NCBI RefSeq assembly: GCF_010894435.1
Contig: NZ_JAAIXZ010000010.1
Coordinates: 268,253-332,252 of the forward strand
Length of the DNA: 64,000 bases
Reading direction: 5' to 3'
DNA from: Pyxidicoccus trucidator
GTDB lineage: Bacteria > Myxococcota > Myxococcia > Myxococcales > Myxococcaceae
Numbering within the stretch: the stretch's first letter is position 1; the number at the start of each line of letters is the position of its first letter. The notes below the pieces were generated by a model, which ran no database searches, was not told where the DNA came from, and saw nothing but the letters and a program-made list of their open reading frames with translations. Shown here piece by piece: positions 39,037 through 46,471 of this stretch. A program made the translations under genes and the position numbers.

Positions 39037-39585
39037 ATGCGAATGCTCTGGGTACTCGCGGGTGTGTTGGTGATTCTCCTGGTCGCGGGAGTCGTCTGGT
39101 ACCGCACCCCGCCCAGCGAGGCTCCCAGGGCCTTCACGGTGCGCGGAACGGACGTCTTCCAGCTCCAGCTTCAAGGCCCCGCGGTCTTGCATCTGCCCGC
39201 CCCAAAACGGCACGCGGAGTGGGTGGGCCCCGTGGACATGGTCACCGCGCACGTCACGCTCCCCGGCGTGCTCCACGGCGCCACCGAGCGGCTCCGGCTC
39301 ATCGTCACCCAGGAAGACGGAGGCAGGCGCTGGGAGAACACGTTCTCCGCGCTCGATCAGCCGCGAGGGATGAACATCAGTCCTGCGTACCTGGAGCCTT
39401 CCAGGGTCCCTCCGCTGACGCCTGAGCTACTCGCCGCGACGGAGGACACCACGGAAGTGGGGACGACCTTCGACGCGGACCTGGCGTTCTTCGACCTTCC
39501 GCGCGGGAAGGGCCGATACCGAGCCCAGGCCGTGCTCGACACGTTCGTGTCGAACGAAATCTGGATCGACATCCATCAGGAGTAG
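39037..39585 (+). CDS. Membrane-anchored hypothetical protein
   Basis: The 182-residue protein has one N-terminal membrane helix (MLWVLAGVLVILLVAGVVWY) and a periplasmic beta-rich domain of about 155 residues (PVDMVTAHVTLPGVLHGA, RLRLIVTQEDGGRRWE, FFDLPRGKGRYRAQAVLD). I recognise no family. It lies between two IS91-like remnants but has codon use like the host chromosome, so it may be an original resident gene. Confidence 0.65.
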   Translation: MRMLWVLAGVLVILLVAGVVWYRTPPSEAPRAFTVRGTDVFQLQLQGPAVLHLPAPKRHAEWVGPVDMVTAHVTLPGVLHGATERLRLIVTQEDGGRRWENTFSALDQPRGMNISPAYLEPSRVPPLTPELLAATEDTTEVGTTFDADLAFFDLPRGKGRYRAQAVLDTFVSNEIWIDIHQE

Positions 39586-39607
39586 GCCCCGCTCGACGAT
39601 GTCAGAA

Positions 39608-39708
39608 GTGAAGCGCACGCCGCCCTCCCCCGGCTCGAAGACACCGTCCGGTACCAGCGAGTGCAAGTGCGGCCTTACCTGCAAGGCGGAGCCGAAGAAT
39701 GGGATGCA
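39608..39708 (-). pseudogene. IS91-like transposase fragment with the HUH motif
   Basis: On the minus strand the frame reads PFFGSALQVRPHLHSLVPDG and then VFEPGEGGVRF. His-Leu-His is the metal-binding HUH motif of the rolling-circle transposase catalytic domain. Both ends are cut, and the fragment runs opposite to the other remnants, so the island has been rearranged. Confidence 0.65.
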
Positions 39709-39785
39709 CGACACGGCCCCGACCTGCCCACCCCACGGACCCTGCCGCCGTGCCCTCCGCCGCTGCAGGGCGAACACCGCCCGCC

Positions 39786-39836
39786 GAGGCCCCTGCTGGC
39801 GCTGCGAAGGTGCGGAGGAAGCAGCGCGCTGCGCGG
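39786..39836 (+). mobile_element. Short IS91-like fragment (start of the shared block)
   Basis: These 51 nt match the first 51 nt of the blocks at 30593 and 38521, starting at the same GAGGCCCCTGCTGG boundary, and then diverge. The rest of the gap up to 40115 shows no gene. With the HUH fragment it makes the interval 39586-40198 a graveyard of the element. Confidence 0.6.
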
Positions 39837-40115
39837 AGTGTGCGTGTTCCGGGGCATATCCGGGGCCACGCGCGGGCGTGGCTCCGGGAGGCGGGGCCGC
39901 GCGAGGCCGTGCCTCCCGCCTCGCGTTGCATTCGTGGGACGGGCGGCTGATCTGTTCCAGGTCACCCCGGCCCCCATGCAAGTCCTGGGTTCTGCTGGGG
40001 ATTCCTCTCTGCACGGGTGCGTTTGCAAGGTTTCTTTGCGTCGGGCCTGGAGCAGCGGTGCTCCAGTGTGACGAGGCAGCCTCGCCAACCCCGCGTTCCC
40101 TCACAGGTCTGAAGT

Positions 40116-40131
40116 TGGCGCGAGGCTTGCT
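40116..40131 (+). promoter_or_regulatory. Sigma-54-type promoter of the M35 protease gene
   Basis: TGGCGCGAGGCTTGCT fits the -24/-12 consensus TGGCACG-N4-TTGCW at every position except one (A to G). It has the essential GG and GC in correct spacing, 68 nt before the start codon. Confidence 0.6.
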
Positions 40132-40198
40132 GTAGACGGCCCACCCCGGCCGCGTCCCCGCCGCTACCGGGCATCCTCGTCACACAAGGAAGCCCTAT

Positions 40199-41296
40199 AT
40201 GAGCAAGCAACTTCGCGTTCCCTCCCGCTGGCTGGCCGGGTGGCTGGTCGGTGCGTCCCTGCTGGGTGCCTGTGCCGGTCCCGAAGACACCGTCCCCGCG
40301 GGCGACGCGCAGGTGGCGGCCGACACGGCCGAGGCGGGCAACATCTCCGTGAGCCTGTCGGTGCCGAAGGCCGCGCTCAGCGCGCGTGAGGACGTCCTCA
40401 TCTCCGTCACCCTGCGCAACGAGGGGAGCCGCACGGCGCGGCTGCTCAAGTGGCACACGCCGGCGGAGGACGTGGAGGAGGCGCTGTTCGACGTGACGGT
40501 GGATGGGCAGGCGGTCGCCTTCGAGGGCCCGCACTACAAGCGCCCGGCGCCGGGCGCGGGCGACTACCTCACGCTGGCTCCGGGTGAGAGCCTGACGCGC
40601 ACGGTGTCGCTGTCCTCCTTCTACGACCTGTCACGCACGGGCACCTACCGCGTGCGCTACGCGGCCGAGCTGCATGGCGGCCAGGTCTCCGCGTTCCGCT
40701 CCAACGACGTGGAGCTGTGGGTGGAGGGCCGTGAGAGCGCCCTCCGCGAGGCCTCAGCCGCGCCGGGTGGCACGGTGTCGCTGGGCGCCGTGATGTACAC
40801 CAAGTGCACCACCACGCAGCAGGCCACCGCCCTCGAGGCGCTGAACGCCGCCACCAACATGGCGAACAACTCGGCGGCGTACCTCAACGGCACGGCTTCG
40901 GGCACGCCGCGCTACACCACCTGGTTCGGCGCCTTCTCGTCGAGCGGCTGGAACACCGCGAAGACGCACTTCGTGGCCATCAAGGACGCGCTCGACACCA
41001 GGCCCATCACCATCGACTGCGGCTGCAAGAAGACCTACTACGCCTACGTGTACCCGGCGCAGCCGTACAAGATCTACGTCTGCAAGGCCTTCTGGTCCGC
41101 GCCGATGACGGGCACCGACTCCAAGGGTGGCACGCTCATCCACGAGCTGAGCCACTTCAACGTGGTGGCGGGCACGGACGACCATGTCTACGGCCAGAGC
41201 GGCGCGAAGTCGCTGGCCATCTCCAACCCGACGCAGGCCCTGGGGAACGCCGACAACCACGAGTACTTCGCGGAGAACACGCCGTTCCTCCAGTGA
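40199..41296 (+). CDS. M35-family (deuterolysin/LysN-like) zinc metalloprotease lipoprotein
   Basis: The 365-residue protein has a lipobox (LLGAC, Cys25), an Ig-like pro-domain (about 45-185) and a C-terminal aspzincin domain: His315-Glu-Leu-Ser-His319 with the third zinc ligand Asp in GTDDHVYG (325-332). NADNHEYFAEN ends the domain. These features match peptidyl-Lys endopeptidases and deuterolysins, which are secreted proteases. Cys pairs (CGCKK, YVCKAF) probably form disulfides. ATG follows AAGGA. A sigma-54-type promoter suggests control by an enhancer-binding protein during starvation or predation. A perfect terminator follows. Confidence 0.88.
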   Translation: MSKQLRVPSRWLAGWLVGASLLGACAGPEDTVPAGDAQVAADTAEAGNISVSLSVPKAALSAREDVLISVTLRNEGSRTARLLKWHTPAEDVEEALFDVTVDGQAVAFEGPHYKRPAPGAGDYLTLAPGESLTRTVSLSSFYDLSRTGTYRVRYAAELHGGQVSAFRSNDVELWVEGRESALREASAAPGGTVSLGAVMYTKCTTTQQATALEALNAATNMANNSAAYLNGTASGTPRYTTWFGAFSSSGWNTAKTHFVAIKDALDTRPITIDCGCKKTYYAYVYPAQPYKIYVCKAFWSAPMTGTDSKGGTLIHELSHFNVVAGTDDHVYGQSGAKSLAISNPTQALGNADNHEYFAENTPFLQ

Positions 41297-41317
41297 GCTG
41301 ACGGCGAGCAGTGACTC

Positions 41318-41354
41318 AGGGACGGGGGCGGCGACGCTCCCGTCCCTTCTCTTT
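41318..41354 (+). terminator. Terminator after the M35 protease gene
   Basis: AGGGACGGG (41318-41326) and CCCGTCCCT (41339-41347) are perfectly complementary and are followed by TCTCTTT. Confidence 0.85.
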
Positions 41355-41401
41355 GGTGCGGTGCCTCCCGCGCGCGCGTACCGCTGTGCACGGGCGGGGA
41401 C

Positions 41402-42028
41402 TTAGGGCTCGCGGTCGTAGATGCAGGTCCAGAAGTCGGAGGACTCTCGCGCGCGGAGCCAGGGCCAGCGCGCGAGGTCCAGCCCGAGGGTGCAGACGAC
41501 CACCTCGCGCCCACGGGATGCCGCTTCCAGTCGTGCCATGGCGGCCTCGAGCGCCGCGCCAGTGAAGGGAAGGTAGAGGTAGTAGACTGTTCCCTCCGGC
41601 ACGGACGCGCGCGCGTCCCCGAGGACATACGTGACGCCCGTGAGGCCCAGGTCCGTGGCCCGCTGTCGCGCGGCGTCGACCAGTGCGGGCTCGTGCTCCA
41701 GGCCCACCACGGTGGCCCCCGTCAACAGATGCGTGAGCAGTGTGGCCTTGCCGAGCCCGGAGCCGAGGTCGACGAACACATCCGTCGCGCGGACGGGCAC
41801 GTCACGGAGGAGCTGGAGCAGGGCGCCCACTCCGCTCGCATGGTGGCCGATGAGCTCCCCGTGCCTCGTGTGGGGCGTGAGTGGCACGGTGTCGATGCCG
41901 AGCAGGCGCTCCACCCAGGCATCGCGTTCGAACACCGGGAGCGACTCCAGCAGCGCCGCGAGCGCCGGGCCGCGAAGGCTGCCGCGACGGACAGCGGCCC
42001 GGAGGGCTTCGGGTTCCATGGCGGCCAT
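41402..42028 (-). CDS. SAM-dependent methyltransferase (class I)
   Basis: The 208-residue protein has motif I VFVDLGSGLGKATLLTHL, motif II-like VVGLEHEPALVDAARQ and a YYLYLPFTG segment at the motif IV position, as in DOT1-like and related class I methyltransferases. The first 70 residues are an Ala/Arg/Leu-rich helical region. ATG 42028 or 42019 are both possible. The substrate is unknown. It is convergent with the protease gene and shares the intergenic space with the deaminase-like gene upstream. Confidence 0.8.
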   Translation of the reverse strand: MAAMEPEALRAAVRRGSLRGPALAALLESLPVFERDAWVERLLGIDTVPLTPHTRHGELIGHHASGVGALLQLLRDVPVRATDVFVDLGSGLGKATLLTHLLTGATVVGLEHEPALVDAARQRATDLGLTGVTYVLGDARASVPEGTVYYLYLPFTGAALEAAMARLEAASRGREVVVCTLGLDLARWPWLRARESSDFWTCIYDREP

Positions 42029-42144
42029 GGCCCGACAATAACCGGAGCGTTGGCGCTCGTGCCCCCCGGCTATCCGGGAGCGCGCCCGTTCAATTAACTT
42101 GGGGCCGGGCACTGGCGCCCGGCGAGACGAAACGAGCACACCTC

Positions 42145-42630
42145 ATGGCACTCAACGAAATCGCGGTTGCGTACAGCGACCCGCGCGCGGAGCCCGCGAC
42201 GAACTACCGCGAGACCCTCAGCAACTTTCCAGGCCTGTTCGGTAACATGTCCATGGGTGGCCGGTGCGTGGCGTATCTGAAGTTCACGGACGGGACCTGG
42301 ATGGCGCAGATGAGTGAGTCCTCCATGGTGGCCGGCATCGGCCTGGGCTACGCGAAGCACGCGGAGCAGGTGCTCATCGACTGCTACGCCATGGAAGCGG
42401 CGGGCAAGACGGTGGAGTTCGTCTACACCGAGCTGCAGTGCTGCGGCGCGGGCAGCGGCATGCGCAACTGCCGGGCGACCATGGAGAACTTCCTGACGGA
42501 CCATGGCGAGCACGGCGCGGCCACGCCCGTCTATTACTCGTTCCCGTACCCGGCGGGCAGCGACCATGCGAGCAAGTCCACCCGCTCGCACTCCATCGAC
42601 CTGCTCAAGCAGGAAGCGAGGCATTTCTGA
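42145..42630 (+). CDS. Deaminase-fold protein (toxin-type cytidine deaminase-like)
   Basis: The 161-residue protein has the zinc-site pattern of bacterial toxin-type nucleic-acid deaminases: His72-Ala-Glu74 in GYAKHAEQVLI, then YTELQCCGAGSGMRNC with Cys99/100 and Cys109 as the second half. That is the wider TELxPC...C form rather than PCxxC. It has no signal peptide or delivery domain. Two genes of unknown function follow. They may be partners or immunity factors, but spacing (76 nt) does not force an operon. The assignment is by motif only. Confidence 0.6.
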   Translation: MALNEIAVAYSDPRAEPATNYRETLSNFPGLFGNMSMGGRCVAYLKFTDGTWMAQMSESSMVAGIGLGYAKHAEQVLIDCYAMEAAGKTVEFVYTELQCCGAGSGMRNCRATMENFLTDHGEHGAATPVYYSFPYPAGSDHASKSTRSHSIDLLKQEARHF

Positions 42631-42706
42631 CGTACGTTCGGGCTCCCGGCCCGTGTCGGGCTGGATTCCTCCGCGCCGACGTGTCGCGGAGAGGTGAGGG
42701 GACCTG

Positions 42707-43315
42707 ATGACACCGCTGATGGCCGCGAGCGTGGTGTGGTACGTGACGGGCCGGTTCTACGCGTCGCTGGACGGGACGACGTCTCAGGACCTGGGCTACT
42801 TCCTCCACCTGGAAGGGCTGGACGGCGCGCTCTTCACGGACCCGAAGAACCCGAGCGAGGCGACGGCGCGGCTCACGTTCAGGTCCGAGCCCTTCACCGC
42901 CAGGAAGGTCACCAATGGGGACCTGTCGCTGAGCCTCGACGCGGTGGGCGACTTCAGCCTGTACCTCAAGCGCGAGAAGCACGTGGGCGCGTCCTTCGAC
43001 GACCCGGAGTCGTTCTCCGACGGCCTGCGCATCGCCACGTTCCGCAGGGCCAGCGTCGTCGCGGGCGGCGCGTTCAGCGGTGTGCCCGCCACGCAGCGGG
43101 CGCTCTCGCTCAACGTCTTTACCGCCCGACTGGTGTGGACCACGGAGTTCGAATTCGACGGTCAGCGGTATGACCTGCGGCGGCTGCTGCCGCACGGAAT
43201 CACGCAGTGGGGCGAGGCGGGCCCCACCGTCATCACCCCGACGCCGAAGAACTTCTCGAGCGTCCTCCCGTTCTTCGGGTCGGCTGTGGCGGTCGGCCCG
43301 GGGCCCATTCGCTGA
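42707..43315 (+). CDS. Hypothetical protein downstream of the deaminase-like gene
   Basis: The 202-residue protein is mostly beta (VVWYVTGRFYASLDGTT, ARLTFRSEPFTARKV, LVWTTEFEFDGQRYDLRRLL) with a clear ribosome site (GAGGTGAGGGG) before ATG 42707. No signal peptide or known motif is seen. It lies 13 nt upstream of the next gene, so these two are almost certainly cotranscribed. Confidence 0.65.
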   Translation: MTPLMAASVVWYVTGRFYASLDGTTSQDLGYFLHLEGLDGALFTDPKNPSEATARLTFRSEPFTARKVTNGDLSLSLDAVGDFSLYLKREKHVGASFDDPESFSDGLRIATFRRASVVAGGAFSGVPATQRALSLNVFTARLVWTTEFEFDGQRYDLRRLLPHGITQWGEAGPTVITPTPKNFSSVLPFFGSAVAVGPGPIR

Positions 43316-43328
43316 GAGAGCGCGCCCC

Positions 43329-43916
43329 ATGACGGACCCGAAGGCCGAGGCCCCGTACGTCGTCACCGAACCCGAGTTCGACGAGCCCTCACCGCATGCC
43401 TGGGTGGCGGACCGCGTCTGGAGGCAGCGTCGCCAGTGGTCGCGCTTCGCCCTCGAGAACCTGCGTGAGACGGAGCTCGTCGGAATCGGCGAGGAGGGCA
43501 GTCTGGCCGTCCCCGTGACGCCGGAGCTGTTCGCACGCGCACCCGTAGCGCCTGTCGACCCGGCAGCGCCTGTCCCTCCCGAGGGCCCCCTGGAAGCGCA
43601 GCAGGAGCGGCTGAGCACCACGCGCGAAGTGGGTGCGGAGTTCGCGCCCACGTGGTGGCCCGTGTGCTGCCAACGGCTTGTCGTGCTGACGCTGGTCAAC
43701 CCCACCGCGGGAGAGCTGGCGGACTGGGAGCGGAGCCACCTGCCGCTCTCCGCCGAGGCCCTGGATGACCTGCGCTACTCCGGGCTCTGGATGGGTGCGC
43801 TGGAGGACGTGCGCGCGGGCCGTGAGCCCTGCATCAGCTTCAACGTGTACCAGTGTCACGCGTGTGGCCGCATCCACGCGCGCCTGGCGAAGTATCCGAA
43901 GCTGGCATCGCGGTAG
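43329..43916 (+). CDS. Zinc-ribbon-like hypothetical protein
   Basis: The 195-residue protein is acidic at the N-terminus and has a Pro-rich middle. A C-terminal part contains WPVCCQRLVVLTL and later VYQCHACGRIH, two Cys pairs that can form a zinc ribbon. I recognise no family. It is the third gene in the deaminase-like cluster; an immunity or accessory role is possible but unproven. Confidence 0.65.
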   Translation: MTDPKAEAPYVVTEPEFDEPSPHAWVADRVWRQRRQWSRFALENLRETELVGIGEEGSLAVPVTPELFARAPVAPVDPAAPVPPEGPLEAQQERLSTTREVGAEFAPTWWPVCCQRLVVLTLVNPTAGELADWERSHLPLSAEALDDLRYSGLWMGALEDVRAGREPCISFNVYQCHACGRIHARLAKYPKLASR

Positions 43917-43977
43917 AGGGAACGCCGGGCTCACGTGCGCAGCCGTGCCACGCCGGGAGCCCGGCGGGCCGGGTGAA

Positions 43978-44856
43978 TCAGTCCGGCCTTCCCGCGCGCC
44001 CCGCGACCTTCAGCTCCCCCGCGGGTGACAGCGCGAGGTGAACGGCCGAGGCGGGGCCGCTCTCGCGCTGGAGCGGGAGCCGCTCGACGAAGCCGCCGTC
44101 CGCGTCGAACACGTGCACCGCGTTGCAGGTGGCATCCGCCACGTACGCCGTGCCGGCCGCGTCCACGGTGAGCGCGCGCGGCCACCGCATTCCCGCGCCC
44201 TCGTGGCCATAGTGGCCATAGCTGCCCACGCCGCGCCCATTCGCGTCATAGACAGCGACGCGCGCGTGGCCGGAGTCGACGACATGGATGCGCCCGTCCG
44301 GACCCACGGCGAGGGCGCGCGGCAGTTGCAGCTCGCCCACGCCGAACGTGCCCAGCCAGTCGCCCTCGGCGGAGAACACCTGCACGCGGTGGTTCAGCGA
44401 GTCCGCGACCAGCAGCCGCCCCCGAGCATCCACGCACGCCCCCGCGGGGTAGAGGAGCCGCCCGTCCTCCTTGCCCGCGCGGCCCACCTGGCCCACGTGC
44501 GCGCCGTCACGGGTGTAGACCTGGACGCGGTGGTTGCCCCGGTCCACGACGTACACGCGTCCCTCCGTGCCGAGCGCCAGCGCCGCCGGGCCGTTGAGCT
44601 CCCGGGCCCCACGGCCAAACCCTCCCAGCTTCGCCACCTCCGCGCCCGCCACGTCACGGACGAGCACCTGGTGCTCACGCGGTCGCAGCTCCAGGACGCT
44701 CCCCTGTGCGTCGAAGTACAGGAGCGCGTCCCGCCCTCCCACCTGGAGGGCCGTCAGCCCCTGCGAGCCGGAGCAGCCGGTGCTCGCGACGGGCAGGATG
44801 AACGAGGCGGCTCCCACCGCCGAGAGCCGCAGAAAGTGACGCCGTTCCAGGTGCAT
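43978..44856 (-). CDS. Exported NHL-repeat protein with a Tat-like signal
   Basis: The 292-residue protein begins with a twin-arginine signal (RRHFLRLSAVGAASFIL) and then has about five NHL blades (GRVYVVDRGNHRVQVYTRDG, GRLLVADSLNHRVQVFSAEG, GRIHVVDSGHARVAVYDANG). It should fold into a beta-propeller. A Cys (STGC) just after the signal makes a lipoprotein possible. The function is unknown; such propellers bind proteins or ligands. Confidence 0.82.
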   Translation of the reverse strand: MHLERRHFLRLSAVGAASFILPVASTGCSGSQGLTALQVGGRDALLYFDAQGSVLELRPREHQVLVRDVAGAEVAKLGGFGRGARELNGPAALALGTEGRVYVVDRGNHRVQVYTRDGAHVGQVGRAGKEDGRLLYPAGACVDARGRLLVADSLNHRVQVFSAEGDWLGTFGVGELQLPRALAVGPDGRIHVVDSGHARVAVYDANGRGVGSYGHYGHEGAGMRWPRALTVDAAGTAYVADATCNAVHVFDADGGFVERLPLQRESGPASAVHLALSPAGELKVAGRAGRPD

Positions 44857-44939
44857 ACCCGGAGAGTAGTGTCAGGACGTCAACACTAGAAAGATGCGTC
44901 ATTATTGATTTTTTCGGGGCGAGCTGGGGCCGCAGGGAC

Positions 44940-45227
44940 CTACTTCTTCCGGAACAGGTCCTCCGCGGCGCTCAGCAGGGAGTCGCGGCTCTCCTTTTCG
45001 TGGATGCCGCCCTCGCCAATCTGGAACAGCTCGCAGAAGTTGGCGCCGTCCTTGTCCTTGGGCACCTCGGCGAAGGGCTCCTTGCACTCCTTGGCCACGC
45101 CGGGGTCGAAGTGCCGGCAGTTGCGGCACGAGCGCACGTCCTCATCACAGCCGGGACAGGTGTCGCGCCTCCCCACCTGGTTGGCGATGATGTCGAGCGG
45201 GCGTCCGCAGTGCGCGCAGCCGGGCAT
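44940..45227 (-). CDS. Small double zinc-ribbon protein
   Basis: The 95-residue protein contains CAHCGRPL, TCPGCDE and CRNCRHFDPGVAKECKEPF, six to eight Cys that fit two zinc sites. ATG 45227 is chosen because GGAGGT lies 5-6 nt upstream. It is probably cytosolic and acts as an adaptor; I know no specific role. Confidence 0.75.
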   Translation of the reverse strand: MPGCAHCGRPLDIIANQVGRRDTCPGCDEDVRSCRNCRHFDPGVAKECKEPFAEVPKDKDGANFCELFQIGEGGIHEKESRDSLLSAAEDLFRKK

Positions 45228-45290
45228 GGCCACCTCCAAGAGCGAAAGGGGCCATCATTGTGCCAGTGCGCGCGGAGGCGCGGTGGGTCT

Positions 45291-45707
45291 TCAGCGCTGC
45301 GGGCTGGAGACGAACGCCGGAGTGGGCTCCGAGGAGACGTGCACCGGCGGCGAGGACGGGCGCAGCTCGCCCATGGCGTCCACCAGCTGGTCGTCCAGGC
45401 GCTTGAGCAGGAACAGCATGTAGGCGGACACCGCGGCCAGCACCGACGCGAGGATGCCCAGCATCATGCCGCGCTGCCACTGGTGCGCGCGCCCCAGTAC
45501 GGCCCGGCGCTCGGCGAAGGTCTTCAGCTGCGCGTCCGCCGCCGTGCCGTCCAGCCGGTTGGCGTAGTCCTCGGCCTGGGCGGTGCCGCGCTCCATCAGC
45601 CACTGCCCCTGCACCTGCAGGGCGTCCGCGCGCGTGTAGCAGTAACCCGCCGCACCCGCTGACAGCAGGGAGATGCACAACGCCGCAGTCACGCTCCGGG
45701 TACCCAT
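45291..45707 (-). CDS. Two-helix membrane protein of unknown function
   Basis: The 138-residue protein has an N-terminal hydrophobic segment (AALCISLLSAGAAGYCY), a helical, coiled-coil-like middle and a second membrane helix (MMLGILASVLAAVSAYMLFLL), then a Pro/Ser tail. ATG 45707 follows GGAGGACG. It lies 63 nt upstream of the zinc-ribbon gene on the same strand and is divergent from rlmE. Confidence 0.65.
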   Translation of the reverse strand: MGTRSVTAALCISLLSAGAAGYCYTRADALQVQGQWLMERGTAQAEDYANRLDGTAADAQLKTFAERRAVLGRAHQWQRGMMLGILASVLAAVSAYMLFLLKRLDDQLVDAMGELRPSSPPVHVSSEPTPAFVSSPQR

Positions 45708-45804
45708 TTCAACGTCCTCCGGACCCGCCGTTGCGCGGGTCTGGACACCCGCGACTGCTCCGGCTTCCCGAAGACAGTAGCGGATGGTAGGGAGCCCCCC
45801 TGAC

Positions 45805-46422
45805 ATGGGCAAGCCCTACCGTCCTAAAGACCACTATTTCCAGAAAGCCAAGCAAGAGGGGCTGCGCGCCCGCTCGGCGTTCAAGGTCGACGAGCTCATC
45901 AAGCGCTTCCCCATGGTGAAGAAGGGGCACGTGGTGCTCGACCTGGGGGCGGCGCCGGGAGGCTTCCTCCAGATTCTGGCGGAGGCGGTGGGGACGTCGG
46001 GGCGGGTCATCGGGGTGGACATCGTCGCCATCCGTCCCTTCACCCAGCGGTATGTGCAGACCGCGGTGCTGGACGTGCTGGCGGACGACTTCGACGCGAA
46101 GCTGTCCGCGCTGTACGACGGCCCCTTCGACGCGGTCATCTCCGACATGGCGCCCAAGACGAGCGGCATCAAGGCCACGGACGAGGCGCGCAGCCTGCGG
46201 CTCGCGGGCAAGGCGCTGGAATTGGCCGTCGCGCGGGGCCGGCCCGGCTCGTCCTTCGTGGCCAAGGTGTTCATGGGCGGGGACTTCGAGGACTTCCGCA
46301 ACCAGGTGCGCGCCCTCTTCGAGGAGGTGAAGGTGGTGCGTCCCGAGGCCACGCGCGGCGCCAGCATGGAGGTCTACCTCGTGGGGCTGCGCCGGAAGGC
46401 GCCCGAGACTCCGGCACCCTGA
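45805..46422 (+). CDS. rlmE: 23S rRNA 2'-O-ribose U2552 methyltransferase RlmE (FtsJ)
   Basis: The 205-residue length and the motifs RARSAFKVDEL, VLDLGAAPGGFLQIL (SAM binding), VISDMAPKTSG and FVAKVFMGGDF show the K-D-K-E catalytic tetrad of RrmJ/FtsJ. The enzyme methylates the ribosomal A-loop during 50S assembly. The ATG at 45805 leaves the N-terminus slightly shorter than in E. coli. FtsH, its common neighbour, is not present. Confidence 0.9.
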   Translation: MGKPYRPKDHYFQKAKQEGLRARSAFKVDELIKRFPMVKKGHVVLDLGAAPGGFLQILAEAVGTSGRVIGVDIVAIRPFTQRYVQTAVLDVLADDFDAKLSALYDGPFDAVISDMAPKTSGIKATDEARSLRLAGKALELAVARGRPGSSFVAKVFMGGDFEDFRNQVRALFEEVKVVRPEATRGASMEVYLVGLRRKAPETPAP

Positions 46423-46471
46423 CGTTCATTGTGGAACGAAGTAGCGGCCGGCTGTGTCTAGAGTGCCGCCC

